This document shows positions 1 to 11,793 of a stretch of DNA of 64,000 nucleotides, in pieces. The stretch lies in the NCBI GenBank assembly GCA_963704975.1, contig CAVPIK010000008.1:62001-126000 (forward strand), in the 5' to 3' direction. Both the position numbers and the translations under genes were made by a program. The notes beneath the pieces are model-generated. The model was not told the DNA's origin. It was given only the letters and a program-made list of their open reading frames with translations, and did not search any database. The DNA is from JAGNDO01 sp963704975 (lineage in GTDB: Bacteria > Chloroflexota > Anaerolineae > Caldilineales > Caldilineaceae). Position 1 is the first letter of the stretch. Every line of letters begins with the position of its first letter.

Positions 1-1
1 C

Positions 2-1786
2 TCCCAGTGGGGCCACGACTTCCGCCCGGAATATCGCCAGCTCGTGGACGTGCGCCGCCGTCTGCCCGACGCCGTCTGCATCGCCGTCACCGCCACGGCC
101 ACGCCACGGGTCCAGGCCGACATCAAACAGAGCCTGGGCTTTGGCGAATCCGACACCTTCCTGGCCAGCTTCGACCGCCCCAACCTCTTCCTGGGCGTGC
201 AGCCCCGGCAGGATGGGCCAGGCCAGGTGCTCTCCTTCATCGAAGACCACAAAGAGCAGTCCGGGATCATCTACTGCTCCACCCGCAAAGAGGTGGACAG
301 CCTGGCCAACATCCTCAAGCGCCGGGGCGTCTCGGTTCTCCCCTACCACGCCGGGCTGGACAGCCGCACCCGCGCCCAAAACCAGCGGGCCTTTGTGCGG
401 GATCAGGTCTCGGTGATGGTGGCCACCGTGGCCTTTGGCATGGGCATCGACAAGCCCGATGTGCGCTTCGTCATCCACTACAACCTGCCCAAGGATCTGG
501 AAAGCTACTACCAGCAGATCGGCCGCGCCGGCCGCGACGGGCTGCGGGCGGACTGCGTGCTGCTCTTCAGCTACGCCGACCTGCGCACCATCCGCTTCTT
601 CATCGACCAGCAGTCTGGCGAGGAGCAGCGGGGCGCGTCGGTTCGCCTCAGCGCCATGGTCGGTTTTGGAGAAACCGACGAGTGCCGCCGACATCCCTTG
701 CTGGGCTATTTTGGCGAAACCTACGCAAAAGCAGGGGGGGGCGACGAGACCGGCTGCGCCATGTGCGACAATTGCACGGCAGAAGAGCGCGAGCAGGTGG
801 ACTTGAGCGTCCCGGCCCAAAAGTTTCTGTCGTGCGTCTATCGCACAAAACAGCGCTTCGGCATCACCCACATCATCGACGTGTTGCGGGGATCCCAAAA
901 CCAGAAGGTGCGCAAGTTCGGCCACGACAAGCTCTCGACCTACAACATCGGCGGCGAATTTTCCAAGCAGGAATGGTCCTATCTGGCCCGGCTCTTTATC
1001 CAAAAGGGGCTGCTTGAGCAAGACACCACCCACGGCAGCCTCAGCCTGACCGACAAGGGTTGGGCCGTGTTGAAGGGCGAAGAAAAACTCATGGGCGCCC
1101 TCCAGCCCAAAGAGGAATCCACATCCACCATCACCGAGACCGTGGACCACGACACCGGTCTCTTCCAGCAACTGCGCACCCTGCGCCGGGAATTGGCCGA
1201 CGCCGCCGGTGTGCCGCCCTACATGGTCTTCGGGGATCGCTCCCTCATGGAGATGGCCGCCTACTTCCCCCACAGCCGGGAGAGCTTCCTGCAAATGCAC
1301 GGCGTGGGCCAGGCCAAGATCGAACGCTACGCCGACGCCTTCCTGCCCGTCATCCGGGAATATTGCGCGGAGAACGATCTGGCCGAGAAGCCCAAAAGCC
1401 AATCCACCGCCGTGGCCGGGGTTGCCCCCGTGCGCCGCAGCAGCGTCGATTCGTCCTCCACGGGCAGCCGCACCCACGAGGTCGCCGCCACCTTTGACGA
1501 CGGACTGACCATTGCCGAGATCGCCCAAAAATCCGGCATCTCCCAGCGCACGGTGATCAGCCACCTGTGGAAATATCTCCAGGCCGGCCACCCCCTCAAC
1601 CCCGCCAACTTTCGCCAGGAATCCAAGCTGGACCCGGCCACCCAACAGCAAGTCCTCGCCGCCTTCGCCGAGCACGGCCCGGAATTTTTGCGTCCGGTCT
1701 ATGACGCGCTCAACGAGACCGTGGATTGGGATGATCTGCACATCATGCGGTTGTGGTTTGCGGCTGAACAAAAAAGTGGGGATTGA
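2..1786 (+). CDS. recQ: ATP-dependent DNA helicase RecQ (5' end outside window)
   Basis: 3'-5' DNA helicase of recombination and repair; only the last 594 residues are in the window. The frame is open from base 2 and begins with the RecQ signature SQWGHDFRPEY, so roughly 150 N-terminal residues with the Walker A and DEAH motifs lie upstream. Visible in order: helicase C-terminal domain with IIYCSTRKE and the motif VI box QIGRAGRDG (about 515-542); a zinc-binding element with four cysteines (ECRR ... CAMCDNC, about 680-775); an RQC winged helix; an HRDC domain (about 1150-1360); and a C-terminal helix-turn-helix (TIAEIAQKSGISQRTVISHL, about 1508-1570) seen in long RecQ forms. The frame is intact, unlike many neighbours. 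Family assignment is firm. Confidence 0.96.
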   Translation, partial: SQWGHDFRPEYRQLVDVRRRLPDAVCIAVTATATPRVQADIKQSLGFGESDTFLASFDRPNLFLGVQPRQDGPGQVLSFIEDHKEQSGIIYCSTRKEVDSLANILKRRGVSVLPYHAGLDSRTRAQNQRAFVRDQVSVMVATVAFGMGIDKPDVRFVIHYNLPKDLESYYQQIGRAGRDGLRADCVLLFSYADLRTIRFFIDQQSGEEQRGASVRLSAMVGFGETDECRRHPLLGYFGETYAKAGGGDETGCAMCDNCTAEEREQVDLSVPAQKFLSCVYRTKQRFGITHIIDVLRGSQNQKVRKFGHDKLSTYNIGGEFSKQEWSYLARLFIQKGLLEQDTTHGSLSLTDKGWAVLKGEEKLMGALQPKEESTSTITETVDHDTGLFQQLRTLRRELADAAGVPPYMVFGDRSLMEMAAYFPHSRESFLQMHGVGQAKIERYADAFLPVIREYCAENDLAEKPKSQSTAVAGVAPVRRSSVDSSSTGSRTHEVAATFDDGLTIAEIAQKSGISQRTVISHLWKYLQAGHPLNPANFRQESKLDPATQQQVLAAFAEHGPEFLRPVYDALNETVDWDDLHIMRLWFAAEQKSGD

Positions 1787-1870
1787 CCGGGGAAACGAGA
1801 CGAGGTATGCTGTTGTGGGTGTGGCTTCGGTATCGAAAAAATCCAATTTTGGTATGCATGGAGGGTGGAA

Positions 1871-2159
1871 ATGCAGGCGAAAATTGCGATCAGCTTGCCG
1901 CCAGCAATGGATGTTGGGCAAGTACGTGGATTCGCGGGATGGCATCGGATCGTGCGATCCGCGTGGCGTCGTATTCCGGGAAACGCGTAGATTATTTTAT
2001 TCGCAGGACGAGAAAACAGCGAGTTCATCGCAGATCAGCCCGGGAAATCTATGCGGCTATTGAGTCTGAGGAACCGACGCGTTTTGGGCCAGAGGCGTAG
2101 CAGTGGCCATAAATGCTGAAACCTGGCCGAATTCTATCGAAGACGAAGGATCTGGACTC
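1871..2159 (+). pseudogene. Decayed antitoxin of a MazEF-like module
   Basis: Starting at ATG 1871 the translation reads MQAKIAISLPPAM, the typical start of a ribbon-helix-helix antitoxin. Antitoxin-like pieces then continue in other frames: a basic helical stretch ending REIYAAIESEEP (about 1990-2075) and INAETWPNSIEDEGSGL directly before the toxin-like start. No single frame spans the region, so it is a decayed gene or one hit by several sequencing indels. It lies between recQ and an unrelated nucleotidyltransferase operon. The assignment rests on the N-terminal pattern and on the MazF-like fragment that follows. Confidence 0.35.
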
Positions 2160-2273
2160 GTGAGCAATCCGAAGCGCGGAGAGATCTATTGGTTGAAATC
2201 GTTCAATCCGAGCTACAGGCGTGCGAAATGCGTGATTGCTCACCCTTGCGCACTTGTGATCCAGCAAGCATGA
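2160..2273 (+). pseudogene. N-terminal fragment of a MazF/PemK-like toxin
   Basis: GTG start at 2160, 37 codons. It begins VSNPKRGEIYWL and ends with PCALVIQQA before a TGA; both pieces match the first third of MazF/PemK endoribonucleases (RGEIYW ... RPALVIQ). The remaining two thirds of the fold are absent and no continuation was found in other frames after 2273, so it cannot be active as read. The start directly follows the antitoxin-like remnant, as in MazEF pairs. It could be a real truncation or, less likely, a truncation plus sequencing errors. Confidence 0.45.
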
Positions 2274-2322
2274 CTGTGGTATGCCAGTGGTGCGTTTCAG
2301 GTTGAGTGAGGAAGACTAAACA

Positions 2323-2617
2323 ATGCGTGAACTGAAAGAACTGCGTGAGGGCTGGGATGTAGCTGTTGGGAACGAGACGCCAACTCCTGCGTGCATTAGG
2401 CGTGCAGGAAGGTATGCGAGATCTTCTACGCTTGCAGGAGACCTTTGAACCACAACTACGCCAGACCGCTCATCTCTTCGCTTCTGATCGCTGGCTTGCG
2501 CTGGCTGAGTTACAGTCCCGGCTGTACCGTTTGGCACAATGGCAGACAGAAAATGGGCAGGCAGAAAATGGGCAATCTGTATTCGTCAATCCAGAATCTC
2601 CAAAAACGTCTGACTGA
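2323..2617 (+). CDS. Small helical protein upstream of a nucleotidyltransferase (frameshifted)
   Basis: Function unknown. ATG 2323 has a good ribosome binding site (GAGGAAG, 2308-2314) and reads MRELKELREGWDVAVG. The frame then closes, but the next frame (from about 2366) continues as an alpha-helical protein rich in Leu, Gln and Arg (LLRLQETFEPQLRQTAHLF, ELQSRLYRLAQW) ending at 2617. One indel near 2360 would give a protein of about 97 residues. Its 3' end overlaps the nucleotidyltransferase start by about 50 bases, implying co-expression. A small helical partner next to a minimal nucleotidyltransferase recalls two-component HEPN/MNT or AbiE-type modules, but no HEPN RX4-6H motif is seen, so this is only a possibility. 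Confidence 0.5.
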
Positions 2618-3134
2618 GGCTGGCATTCCTTCGATTGTGATCGGTGGCGTGGCCGTCGGTGTCTGGGGCGAACCGCGTGTTACTCGCGATGCCGATCTCA
2701 AGATTCTTTTGGAGCGTAAAGACGCTGACCGTCTTCTGGCTGTATTGAACTCGGAGTATGTTTCGCTTTTGCCTGACCCGCAGGAAGCAATCAGGCGACA
2801 GGCGATGCTGTTTGTTCAGGATGCCGACGGCGTGCGCCTGGACCTTCTCCTGGCCGACACGCCCTACGACGTTGCCGCTGTTGCCCGTGGACGGTCCATT
2901 GAAGTTCTACCCGGCATTACGCTTGCCGTATGCAGCCCCGAGGATTTGCTCATCTACAAACTCATTTCCACTCGCCCGCGTGACCACGAAGACGCCAATG
3001 GTGTGATCCGCCGACAGAGCGATTCGCTTGACACGGCGTATGTCCTGAACTGGTTGCGTCAGTTTGAATTGACCTTTGACGATTCGACTCTGATCACGAC
3101 TTTTCGGCGTATGCAGCGTGGGAGCGGGACGTAG
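2568..3134 (+). CDS. Nucleotidyltransferase fold protein (AbiEii/MNT-like)
   Basis: 188 residues from ATG 2568; an in-frame ATG at 2553 is an alternative. The N-terminal half carries the nucleotidyltransferase signature IVIGGVAVGVWGEPRVTRDADL: a Gly-Gly turn followed by an Asp-x-Asp metal pair. A further acidic strand, VRLDLLLADTPYD, could supply the third carboxylate. The centre (PEDLLIYKLISTRPRDHED) matches the type IV toxin AbiEii and related nucleotidyltransferases. The frame is open. It overlaps the preceding small helical gene. A toxin or tRNA/protein nucleotidyltransferase role is plausible from the family; the substrate cannot be read from sequence. Confidence 0.8.
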   Translation: MGNLYSSIQNLQKRLTEAGIPSIVIGGVAVGVWGEPRVTRDADLKILLERKDADRLLAVLNSEYVSLLPDPQEAIRRQAMLFVQDADGVRLDLLLADTPYDVAAVARGRSIEVLPGITLAVCSPEDLLIYKLISTRPRDHEDANGVIRRQSDSLDTAYVLNWLRQFELTFDDSTLITTFRRMQRGSGT

Positions 3135-3177
3135 AAGAGTCGATAATGAGCGTTTTGAAACAAGTACAGCAGTGGCG

Positions 3178-4014
3178 TCATTTCTCGCCAAATAAGCCAA
3201 CCAACCTCGCACCCTTCTCCCTTCCGGCCACGCCAACACAAAATTTTCCCATCCGAAGATGGCCCGCAACGCCTCCGCTGACGCCCGCCGCCAGTGGTGA
3301 TCCGGCCCGAACTGGGTGGCGTGGCAGAGATAGGCCCGCCGCTTCGCCTCCACAAACTCGGTCACATCCATGCTCACGGTGATGGCCTCGTCCGGCCAGA
3401 CCATGCCGTGCTTCTCCGCGTACGCCAGAAAGCCCCGCTCCACCCCCATCGCGTCCAACTGCCGCCCCATTTCGTCAAACTGACTTCGGGACCAAGCTCG
3501 ATAAAAGAGCCGCCCCGGCTGCCACGTCGGCCCAGCTTCGGGGAATTGGGACCCGTCCCCGGCGGCGCGCACCGCGGCCATCGTGTGCCGGTGGATGGCG
3601 ATGTGATCCGGGTGGCCGTAGCCGCCCTTGGGATCGAAGGTGATCACCACGTCCGGCTTGAGACGGCGCATGATCGCCACCAATCGCCCCACCACCTCCG
3701 TCCGCCGGCGCGTTGATGAAGGCCCGGGGATCCTCGTTCTCCGGCGTGCCCGCCATGCCCGAATCCCGATAGTCCAGATGGATCGGCTCCTGGATGCCCA
3801 GGGTGCGGGCCGAACAGCGCAACTCCTCCGTGCGCACCTGGGCGATGGTCTGCGCCGTGGCCAGGCTGGGGTCGGAGACCTCCCCCACGTCTCCCCGGGT
3901 GGCGCAGACCAGGTGGATGGTCGCGCCTTGGGCGGCGTAGTGCAAAAATGTGCCCCCCGTGCCGAAGACTTCATCGTCGGGGTGGGCGAAACAGGCGAGA
4001 ATGGTGGCAGTCAT
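3178..4014 (-). CDS. PIG-L family (LmbE-like) zinc deacetylase, frameshifted
   Basis: Metal-dependent N-deacetylase of the PIG-L/LmbE family; members act on GlcNAc-type sugars in mycothiol, bacillithiol or glycolipid pathways. ATG 4014 begins MTATILACFAHPDDEVFGTG, with the zinc motif AHPDDE. The second zinc motif, GHPDH, lies in another frame (PKGGYGHPDHIAIHRH, about 3590-3630), so one indel is inferred near 3710. At the C-terminus a second indel in a G-run near 3222 would give EKGARLVGLFGEK and a TGA at 3178, avoiding a long overlap with the convergent nucleotidyltransferase. The corrected length of about 278 residues is normal for the family. The exact substrate is unknown. Confidence 0.85.
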
Positions 4015-4106
4015 GATGGTCCTTTTTCTGTTTGTTGTTTTGACGGTATCTTTATAGTAAAATCGAGATACAATTGTGGTTTGTGCGGGGCAATGCCGGG
4101 GGTGAG

Positions 4107-4409
4107 ATGATGCAGACGATGTTAAGTATTGATCTGGTTGCCAGTGATTCACAGGTGCGTGGGGGGCGTCCGTGTATTGCCGGGACGGGCATTCGGGTGA
4201 CCGATGTTGTCATGGCGAATCTGTTTCATCGTCGTCAACCGGACGAAATTGCCGCTGACTATGAACTTTCTTTGGCCCAAGTCTATGCTGCGTTGTCCTA
4301 TTACTATGAGCATAAAGTTGGCCTGGATGCCGACATTCGAGTCCAAGTCGATCTCACGCGTAACCTCAAGGAGCAGGGTGTTGGCCGCCAAGGTTCGCTT
4401 CTATCTTGA
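4107..4409 (+). CDS. DUF433 family protein, probable antitoxin
   Basis: About 100 residues. It starts at ATG 4107 or the adjacent ATG 4110. The core GGRPCIAGTGIRVTDVV and the helix-turn-helix-like DEIAADYELSLAQVYAALSYYY define DUF433, a small DNA-binding family usually encoded upstream of a DUF5615 PIN-like protein. The next gene starts inside its last codons, which indicates translational coupling. A second pair of the same type lies at 8695-9319. The antitoxin role is inferred from the family arrangement; it probably also represses its own promoter in the 4015-4106 gap shared with the divergent deacetylase gene. Confidence 0.85.
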   Translation: MMQTMLSIDLVASDSQVRGGRPCIAGTGIRVTDVVMANLFHRRQPDEIAADYELSLAQVYAALSYYYEHKVGLDADIRVQVDLTRNLKEQGVGRQGSLLS

Positions 4410-4719
4410 CGAAAATGTGCCTGTGGAGGTCGCCCGACAACTGCGCTCCCGGGGACATAGATGTGGTCACGGCCGGGATCTTGGCGGCTTTTGGGGGCGT
4501 CAGACTCGTGTCCATTTGGAGAACGCAACCGCCTTGGGCCGAGTCCTGTGTACCTTTGATGCCGATTACCTACGTTTGGTGTCAGAGGGCATGGCCCATG
4601 CGGGGATTGTCTTTGGTCAGCAATCGCTCCACTATGTCGGTGATTGGGTCAATTGGCTCACACTGATCCACGCGGTCTACGATCCGCAAGAGATGGTCGG
4701 GCGAGTCGAGTATCTTTGA
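4378..4719 (+). CDS. DUF5615 PIN-like protein, probable toxin
   Basis: About 113 residues from GTG 4378 (TTG 4381 is possible). The N-terminus VRFYLDENVPVEVARQLRSRG and the later CTFDADYLRL and HAGIVFGQQ are typical of DUF5615, a PIN-like nuclease fold with acidic residues at the ends of strands. Between codons 23 and 34 the expected motif GHDVVTARDLG is garbled (GHRCGHGRDLG). It is restored by removing one base near 4461 and adding one near 4474, so two compensating indels are suspected. It overlaps the DUF433 gene. RNase-type toxin activity is assumed from the PIN-like fold only. Confidence 0.8.
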   Translation: MLAAKVRFYLDENVPVEVARQLRSRGHRCGHGRDLGGFWGRQTRVHLENATALGRVLCTFDADYLRLVSEGMAHAGIVFGQQSLHYVGDWVNWLTLIHAVYDPQEMVGRVEYL

Positions 4720-4777
4720 GGGAAACAAGAGCGGGGCGGAGATGACGCGTCATCTCCGCCCCGCTCTTGTTTCCCTC
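4718..4777. terminator. 60-bp perfect palindrome between convergent genes
   Basis: Bases 4718-4747 and 4748-4777 are exact reverse complements with no loop (stem start GAGGGAAACAAGAGC, centre ATGACGCGTCAT). The palindrome begins at the stop codon of the DUF5615 gene and ends five bases before the metH stop, so it probably acts as a bidirectional terminator. There is no U-run. A 30-bp perfect stem is much longer than a usual intrinsic terminator. Confidence 0.75.
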
Positions 4778-4782
4778 AATTT

Positions 4783-8498
<3,716 letters not shown>

Positions 8499-8553
8499 GG
8501 GGTCATCCTTTGCAGACTAAGTTCGCGGTCGGCAGGCTGCCGAGTCTGCTGGA

Positions 8554-8559
8554 ATTATA
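8554..8559 (-). promoter_or_regulatory. Putative -10 box for metH
   Basis: On the minus strand the sequence CACAGTATAATTCC contains a perfect TATAAT about 55 bases before the metH start. A poor -35 (TGACCC) lies 16 bases further upstream. No cobalamin riboswitch motif (B12 box) was recognised in the leader. Confidence 0.5.
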
Positions 8560-8632
8560 CTGTGAATTGGCGAGTGGGTCACATTCGAGGGGGATGCGGT
8601 AAAATGGGGTGGGCAATCGTGGGGGATGGTGC

Positions 8633-8638
8633 TATAAT
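8633..8638 (+). promoter_or_regulatory. Putative -10 box for the second DUF433/DUF5615 pair
   Basis: Plus-strand TATAAT at 8633-8638, about 57 bases before ATG 8695, in the divergent gap with metH. No good -35 is visible. A strong ribosome binding site GAGGAGG (8682-8688) sits six bases before the ATG. Confidence 0.45.
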
Positions 8639-8694
8639 TGGGGAGAGTTTGAGGGTGCAGTTTGTGCAAAGTACGAGATGTGAGGAGGACTGAC

Positions 8695-8941
8695 ATGCCG
8701 CAGGAATTTCAAGAACGTATTTCAATCGATCCCAAGGTGATGGTGGGCAAGCCCGTCATTCGAGGGACACGGATTCCGGTCGATTTGCTTGTGCGTATGG
8801 TTGCCCAAGGGATTCCGATGGGTGAGATTATTGACGATTACCCCAATCTCCATATTGAGGATATTCAGGCTGCACTCTGGTATGCGGCAGCTTTGGTGAG
8901 TCCAAGACGAGGTCTACCCCATGCACTTGGTACCAGTCTGA
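8695..8941 (+). CDS. DUF433 family protein, probable antitoxin (second pair)
   Basis: ATG 8695 follows GAGGAGG. The core VMVGKPVIRGTRIPVDLLVRM and EIIDDYPNLHIEDIQAALWYA define DUF433. As read, the frame runs on into the next gene. A single-base shift near 8903 gives the more natural end DEVYPMHLVPV and a TGA at 8939-8941 that overlaps the next ATG (TGATG), the usual coupling in these pairs. Corrected length is about 81 residues. It shares fold and arrangement with the pair at 4107-4719, but the sequences are clearly diverged, so this is not a recent tandem copy. Confidence 0.8.
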
Positions 8942-9319
8942 TGGCCCGGTTCCTGATTGATGAATCAAGTGGTCGAATCGTCGTGTTTCCGGCTACGCCA
9001 ATTGGGTCTTGACGTAGAATCGGTCAACGAGATCATGCCTGGAGTCATGCGAAGATTGACGATGTCGATGACGACCAAGTCATTGAACGTGCATGGATTG
9101 AACAGCGGATTCTTGTCACAAATGACAAAGATTTCGGGGAGAAGGTGTTCCGTTCAGGGCTCCCCCATGTAGGCATTGTATTGATGCGTCTATCGGATGA
9201 ACGTAGCTCCAACAAGGCACGGGTAATGGTCGCCCTGTGGGAGCAATATGGTGAGCGGTCTATTTGGCAGCTTTACTGTTGTGAGTGATCGCAATGTGCG
9301 GATAAGAAAGATACGATAA
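8941..9319 (+). CDS. DUF5615 PIN-like protein, several frameshifts
   Basis: ATG 8941 overlaps the stop of the DUF433 gene. Family pieces occur in order but in different frames: MARFLIDES; then RLRQLGLDVESVNEI (about 8985-9035); then ERAWIEQRILVTNDKDFGEK with HVGIVLMRLSDERSSNKA (about 9085-9260); then LFGSFTVVSDRNVRIRKIR with TAA at 9317-9319. At least three single-base shifts are needed. All parts of the roughly 125-residue fold, including the acidic D-x-DF motif (TNDKDFGEK), are present, so nothing is missing except frame continuity. It is either a recent pseudogene or a sequence-error victim. Confidence 0.7.
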
Positions 9320-9336
9320 TAGAGGTATCCGTCAAT

Positions 9337-9396
9337 ATTGCGAAACGACTGAGGGTTGAGCGGCATACGCCGCTCAACCCTCAGTCGTTTCGTAAT
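9337..9396. terminator. Long hairpin after the second DUF433/DUF5615 pair
   Basis: Arms 9337-9364 and 9369-9396 (28 bases each, one mismatch) enclose the 4-base loop ATAC. The stem contains CGACTGAGGGTTGAGCGGC. It lies about 20 bases past the DUF5615 stop. Transcription termination is the likely role. Confidence 0.65.
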
Positions 9397-9495
9397 ATGA
9401 GAACCCAAACGGAACAAGATGCATGACAACTGAGCAAGGTGGAATGGGTAAAATGGTCATGTCACCAATCCACCCCACCAGAAAGGACACAGCCC

Positions 9496-9929
9496 ATGTT
9501 CAAGTTGACCCGCTTTCCTGCCCTTGCTCTTGATCCTGGCCCTTCTCCTCTCCTGTGACGGCACGGCCACGGGCCAGATCCGAAAGCTGCCGCTCCACCA
9601 GCAACAGCGGCACCTGCACCGGCAGCTTCCGCACCATCAAAGGCCGCTACGCTTACGGCATCGAGATCACCCAATATCCACGAGACACCCCGGTCCAGGT
9701 GGAGATGACCGCGTCCATCGAGAGCGGACGTCTGCGCATGGGGCTGGTGGAGGTTGACGGCCAGGTGGCCGGCAGCGAAACCTACGTCGTGGTCCTGCCC
9801 GGCACACCCGCCACGTTGACCGGCGTCACCCCCATCGCTGAGTTTGAGTCCGCCCGGATCAGTTTGGAGGCCATGGACGAGGCCGAGGTCACGGGGGTGG
9901 AGTACGAGGTGAGTTGGGCGGTGCAATAG
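9496..9929 (+). CDS. Small exported protein of unknown function (frameshifted)
   Basis: ATG 9496 follows GAAAGGAC and begins MFKLTRFPAL. One base shift near 9520 gives a hydrophobic signal segment ending LALLLSCDG, a possible lipobox. A second shift near 9575 leads into the mature part: SCRSTSNSGTCTGSFRTIKG, then a beta-rich stretch (TPVQVEMTASIESGRLRMG ... ATLTGVTPIAEFESARISL) to the stop at 9929, about 144 residues in total. No family was recognised; the pattern suggests a single beta-sandwich domain outside the membrane. A truncated, about 88% identical copy of its C-terminal part lies at 11794-11904. Confidence 0.6.
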
Positions 9930-9954
9930 TCGTCGCAATTTAGGATCAGCCCCC

Positions 9955-9998
9955 ACGCGAGAGACCCCGGCAGACAACTCTGCCGGGGTCTCTCGCGT
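9955..9998. terminator. Perfect 20-bp hairpin between convergent genes
   Basis: Arms 9955-9974 and 9979-9998 (ACGCGAGAGACCCCGGCAGA and its exact complement) with loop CAAC. It lies between the end of the exported protein gene and the end of the OsmC/YdhR gene on the other strand, so it probably serves both. Confidence 0.75.
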
Positions 9999-10030
9999 TC
10001 AACTTCTTTTGAAAACAACTCAGCCACGGA

Positions 10031-11413
10031 TCAGCGGATGGGGCCGTGGGTGGCAAAGGTCTCTGTGCGCAGGATGGAGAGGGGGGTGACCTCGAAGTCG
10101 CTCAGATCCGGGTGGGCCATGATTGCGGCGGCCAGTTCCCCGTCCAGGAAGGCCTGCATGGCGGCGCCATCATCGAAGAGCAGCAGACCGGTGAACTGGC
10201 TGTTCTCTTCGTTCACCGACCAGATCTTCCACTGCAAGCCTTCGGTGGCGGCGAACTGCTCGACCAGGGGCGAGATTTCTTCCTGGAACTCGGCGGTGGA
10301 GAGATTGTAGGTGAAGCTGACGTTCAACAGGGCGGTGCCTTCACCGGCCAGTTGATGGGTGATCTCGATGTCCGTGGCCCGGATCAGGGTGTTGTAGATG
10401 GGGCAGCGGTTCACCCATTCCGTCACCAAGAACTGGGCCTGTTCGTCGGTCTCCGTGTCGATCTCCCAGTGGACACGCATGGCCTGGATGTGGGGGCTGA
10501 CCGATCCATCCCTCACGCCCTGGGCATCGAAGTCGACTTCGATGGTGCCGACCACGCCACCCAGGGGGATGCCCTCGTCCAAGGCGGCTCTCTCCATGAT
10601 CAGGGTGCCGCATGTGCCTTGGGCGGCCAGCATCAGATCCAGCGGGTTGACGGCCAAGTTGGGGCCGCCCAAGGGGGGCACCGAATCGACAACCATGTAT
10701 TTGTCCCGGGTGGTGACAATGGCCCGACCCGGCTGGTTAGAGAGGCTGGCCATCACGGTCCCGGTGGCCAATCCTTCGGCCATCGCCCCACCCATTTCCT
10801 CGTCGTTGGTGGTGATGACGATGGGAGCGGATTTGATCAGCGTGGTGTAGATGGGGCAGCGCAGGGCGAACTGCTCGGCCAGCAGGGCGGCTTGGTCCAT
10901 GTCCACCCCTTCCAGGTCGAAGTGGACCCGGAACTCCTGGATTCGGGAGTCCACACCAGCCACCCCGACCAGTCCCCGTCCGTCAAAGTCGCCTTGGACC
11001 GTGACCGAAATGGCACTCAGGGGCATCTCCATCTCCTGGGCAGCGGTTTCGTAGACGAAGAGACCGCAGGTGGACAGGGCGGCCAACATGGCTTCCACCG
11101 GATTCATCTCGTCGGCGGGATAGCCCAACGCCGGGGCCGAGACCACCAGGAAGGTGTTGCCTCCGGGCGGTCACCAACGTGCGCCCGAACTGGTTGGACA
11201 GCTCCACCCGGGCCGAGGCGGTGGCCAGTGAGGCGTGGGGAGCCGGGGCGCCGGTTCTTCCATCGGCTCCTCCTCTGCCATGGGCGTGGGGGTGGCGTCT
11301 TGGACCAGTGGCCCGGCCAGAGCCGAGCCGGCAGACATACCGACAATGCTCAGAATCAGCATGCAAATCATCACAGGCCACAACATTCGTCTCGCTTTTG
11401 CAGTCGTTCTCAT
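10031..11413 (-). CDS. Exported OsmC-OsmC-YdhR fusion protein (frameshifted)
   Basis: About 460 residues. The start ATG 11413 overlaps the stop of the small upstream gene (ATGA). The signal peptide MLWPVMICMLILSIVGMSAGSALA is followed by a short acidic linker. Shifts near 11240 and 11150 are needed to reach the main frame. Two OsmC domains follow, each with both redox cysteines of the Ohr/OsmC fold: LAALSTCGLFVYE with FALRCPIYTTL, and LAAQGTCGTLIME with WVNRCPIYNTL. The C-terminal 100 residues resemble the YdhR mono-oxygenase-like fold (LQWKIWSVNEENSQFTGLL, LSDFEVTPLSILRTETFA). OsmC/Ohr proteins reduce organic peroxides and are normally cytoplasmic; export and fusion are unusual. Its paralogue is at 14479-15750. 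Confidence 0.8.
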
Positions 11414-11661
11414 GTGTCCTCTCCTTTCAAGAGTGGGGTAAAAAAGTGTGTATCAAGGCTATCGGTCGGACGATCAAGCATCTCCGCAAGCAACTCCACC
11501 ACTTCTGACCAACGGCGGAAGTAGCGCACCTCTCCGGTGTTCAGGTCCTTGAGCTCACCTCGCCATTCCCAATGCTCCGCGTCCAAGACTTCGGGCCAGA
11601 GACGTAGGGTGTAGAGTGGGGCATGGGGCCGGTCGGTTGGCCGGTCAAGTGGACGTGACAC
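11410..11661 (-). CDS. Small conserved protein preceding the OsmC/YdhR gene (copy 1)
   Basis: 83 residues, function unknown. GTG 11661 is chosen because GGAAGGAAG lies a few bases upstream and the sequence before it has no protein-like character. An N-terminal RPTDRP repeat is followed by LYTLRLWPEVLDAEHWEWRG, LKDLNTGEVRYFRRW and SEVVELL, a compact Trp-rich alpha/beta pattern. The stop overlaps the next start (ATGA), so the two are translationally coupled. A nearly identical gene at 15747-15998 precedes the paralogous OsmC/YdhR gene. It may be a regulator or chaperone of the exported partner; this is inference only. Confidence 0.75.
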   Translation of the reverse strand: MSRPLDRPTDRPHAPLYTLRLWPEVLDAEHWEWRGELKDLNTGEVRYFRRWSEVVELLAEMLDRPTDSLDTHFFTPLLKGEDT

Positions 11662-11750
11662 CGTTCGCTTCCTTCCGCAGATGATCGCATTCTTCCCTCC
11701 AGCGCTGAGGTGAGACCAGCATACGATCACAAGCGTTTCTAAAGCGTTTC
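11662..11750 (-). promoter_or_regulatory. Leader with 11-bp-spaced direct repeats (copy 1)
   Basis: The region upstream of GTG 11661 differs by one base from the leader of the second cassette (15999-16087). It holds two copies of AAGCGTTTC (plus strand, 11731-11739 and 11742-11750), spaced 11 bp, about one helical turn, as in tandem operator half-sites. No convincing -35/-10 pair was found. Strong conservation in both cassettes suggests a shared regulator. Confidence 0.45.
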
Positions 11751-11793
11751 GTCCTCTGCGGTCAATAATTCATGAAGAGGGTTGGTAGACCAG

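Noticed and set aside
8499..8694. Cobalamin riboswitch upstream of metH
   Set aside because: No B12-box-like sequence or long structured leader was found; only a -10 box close to the start.
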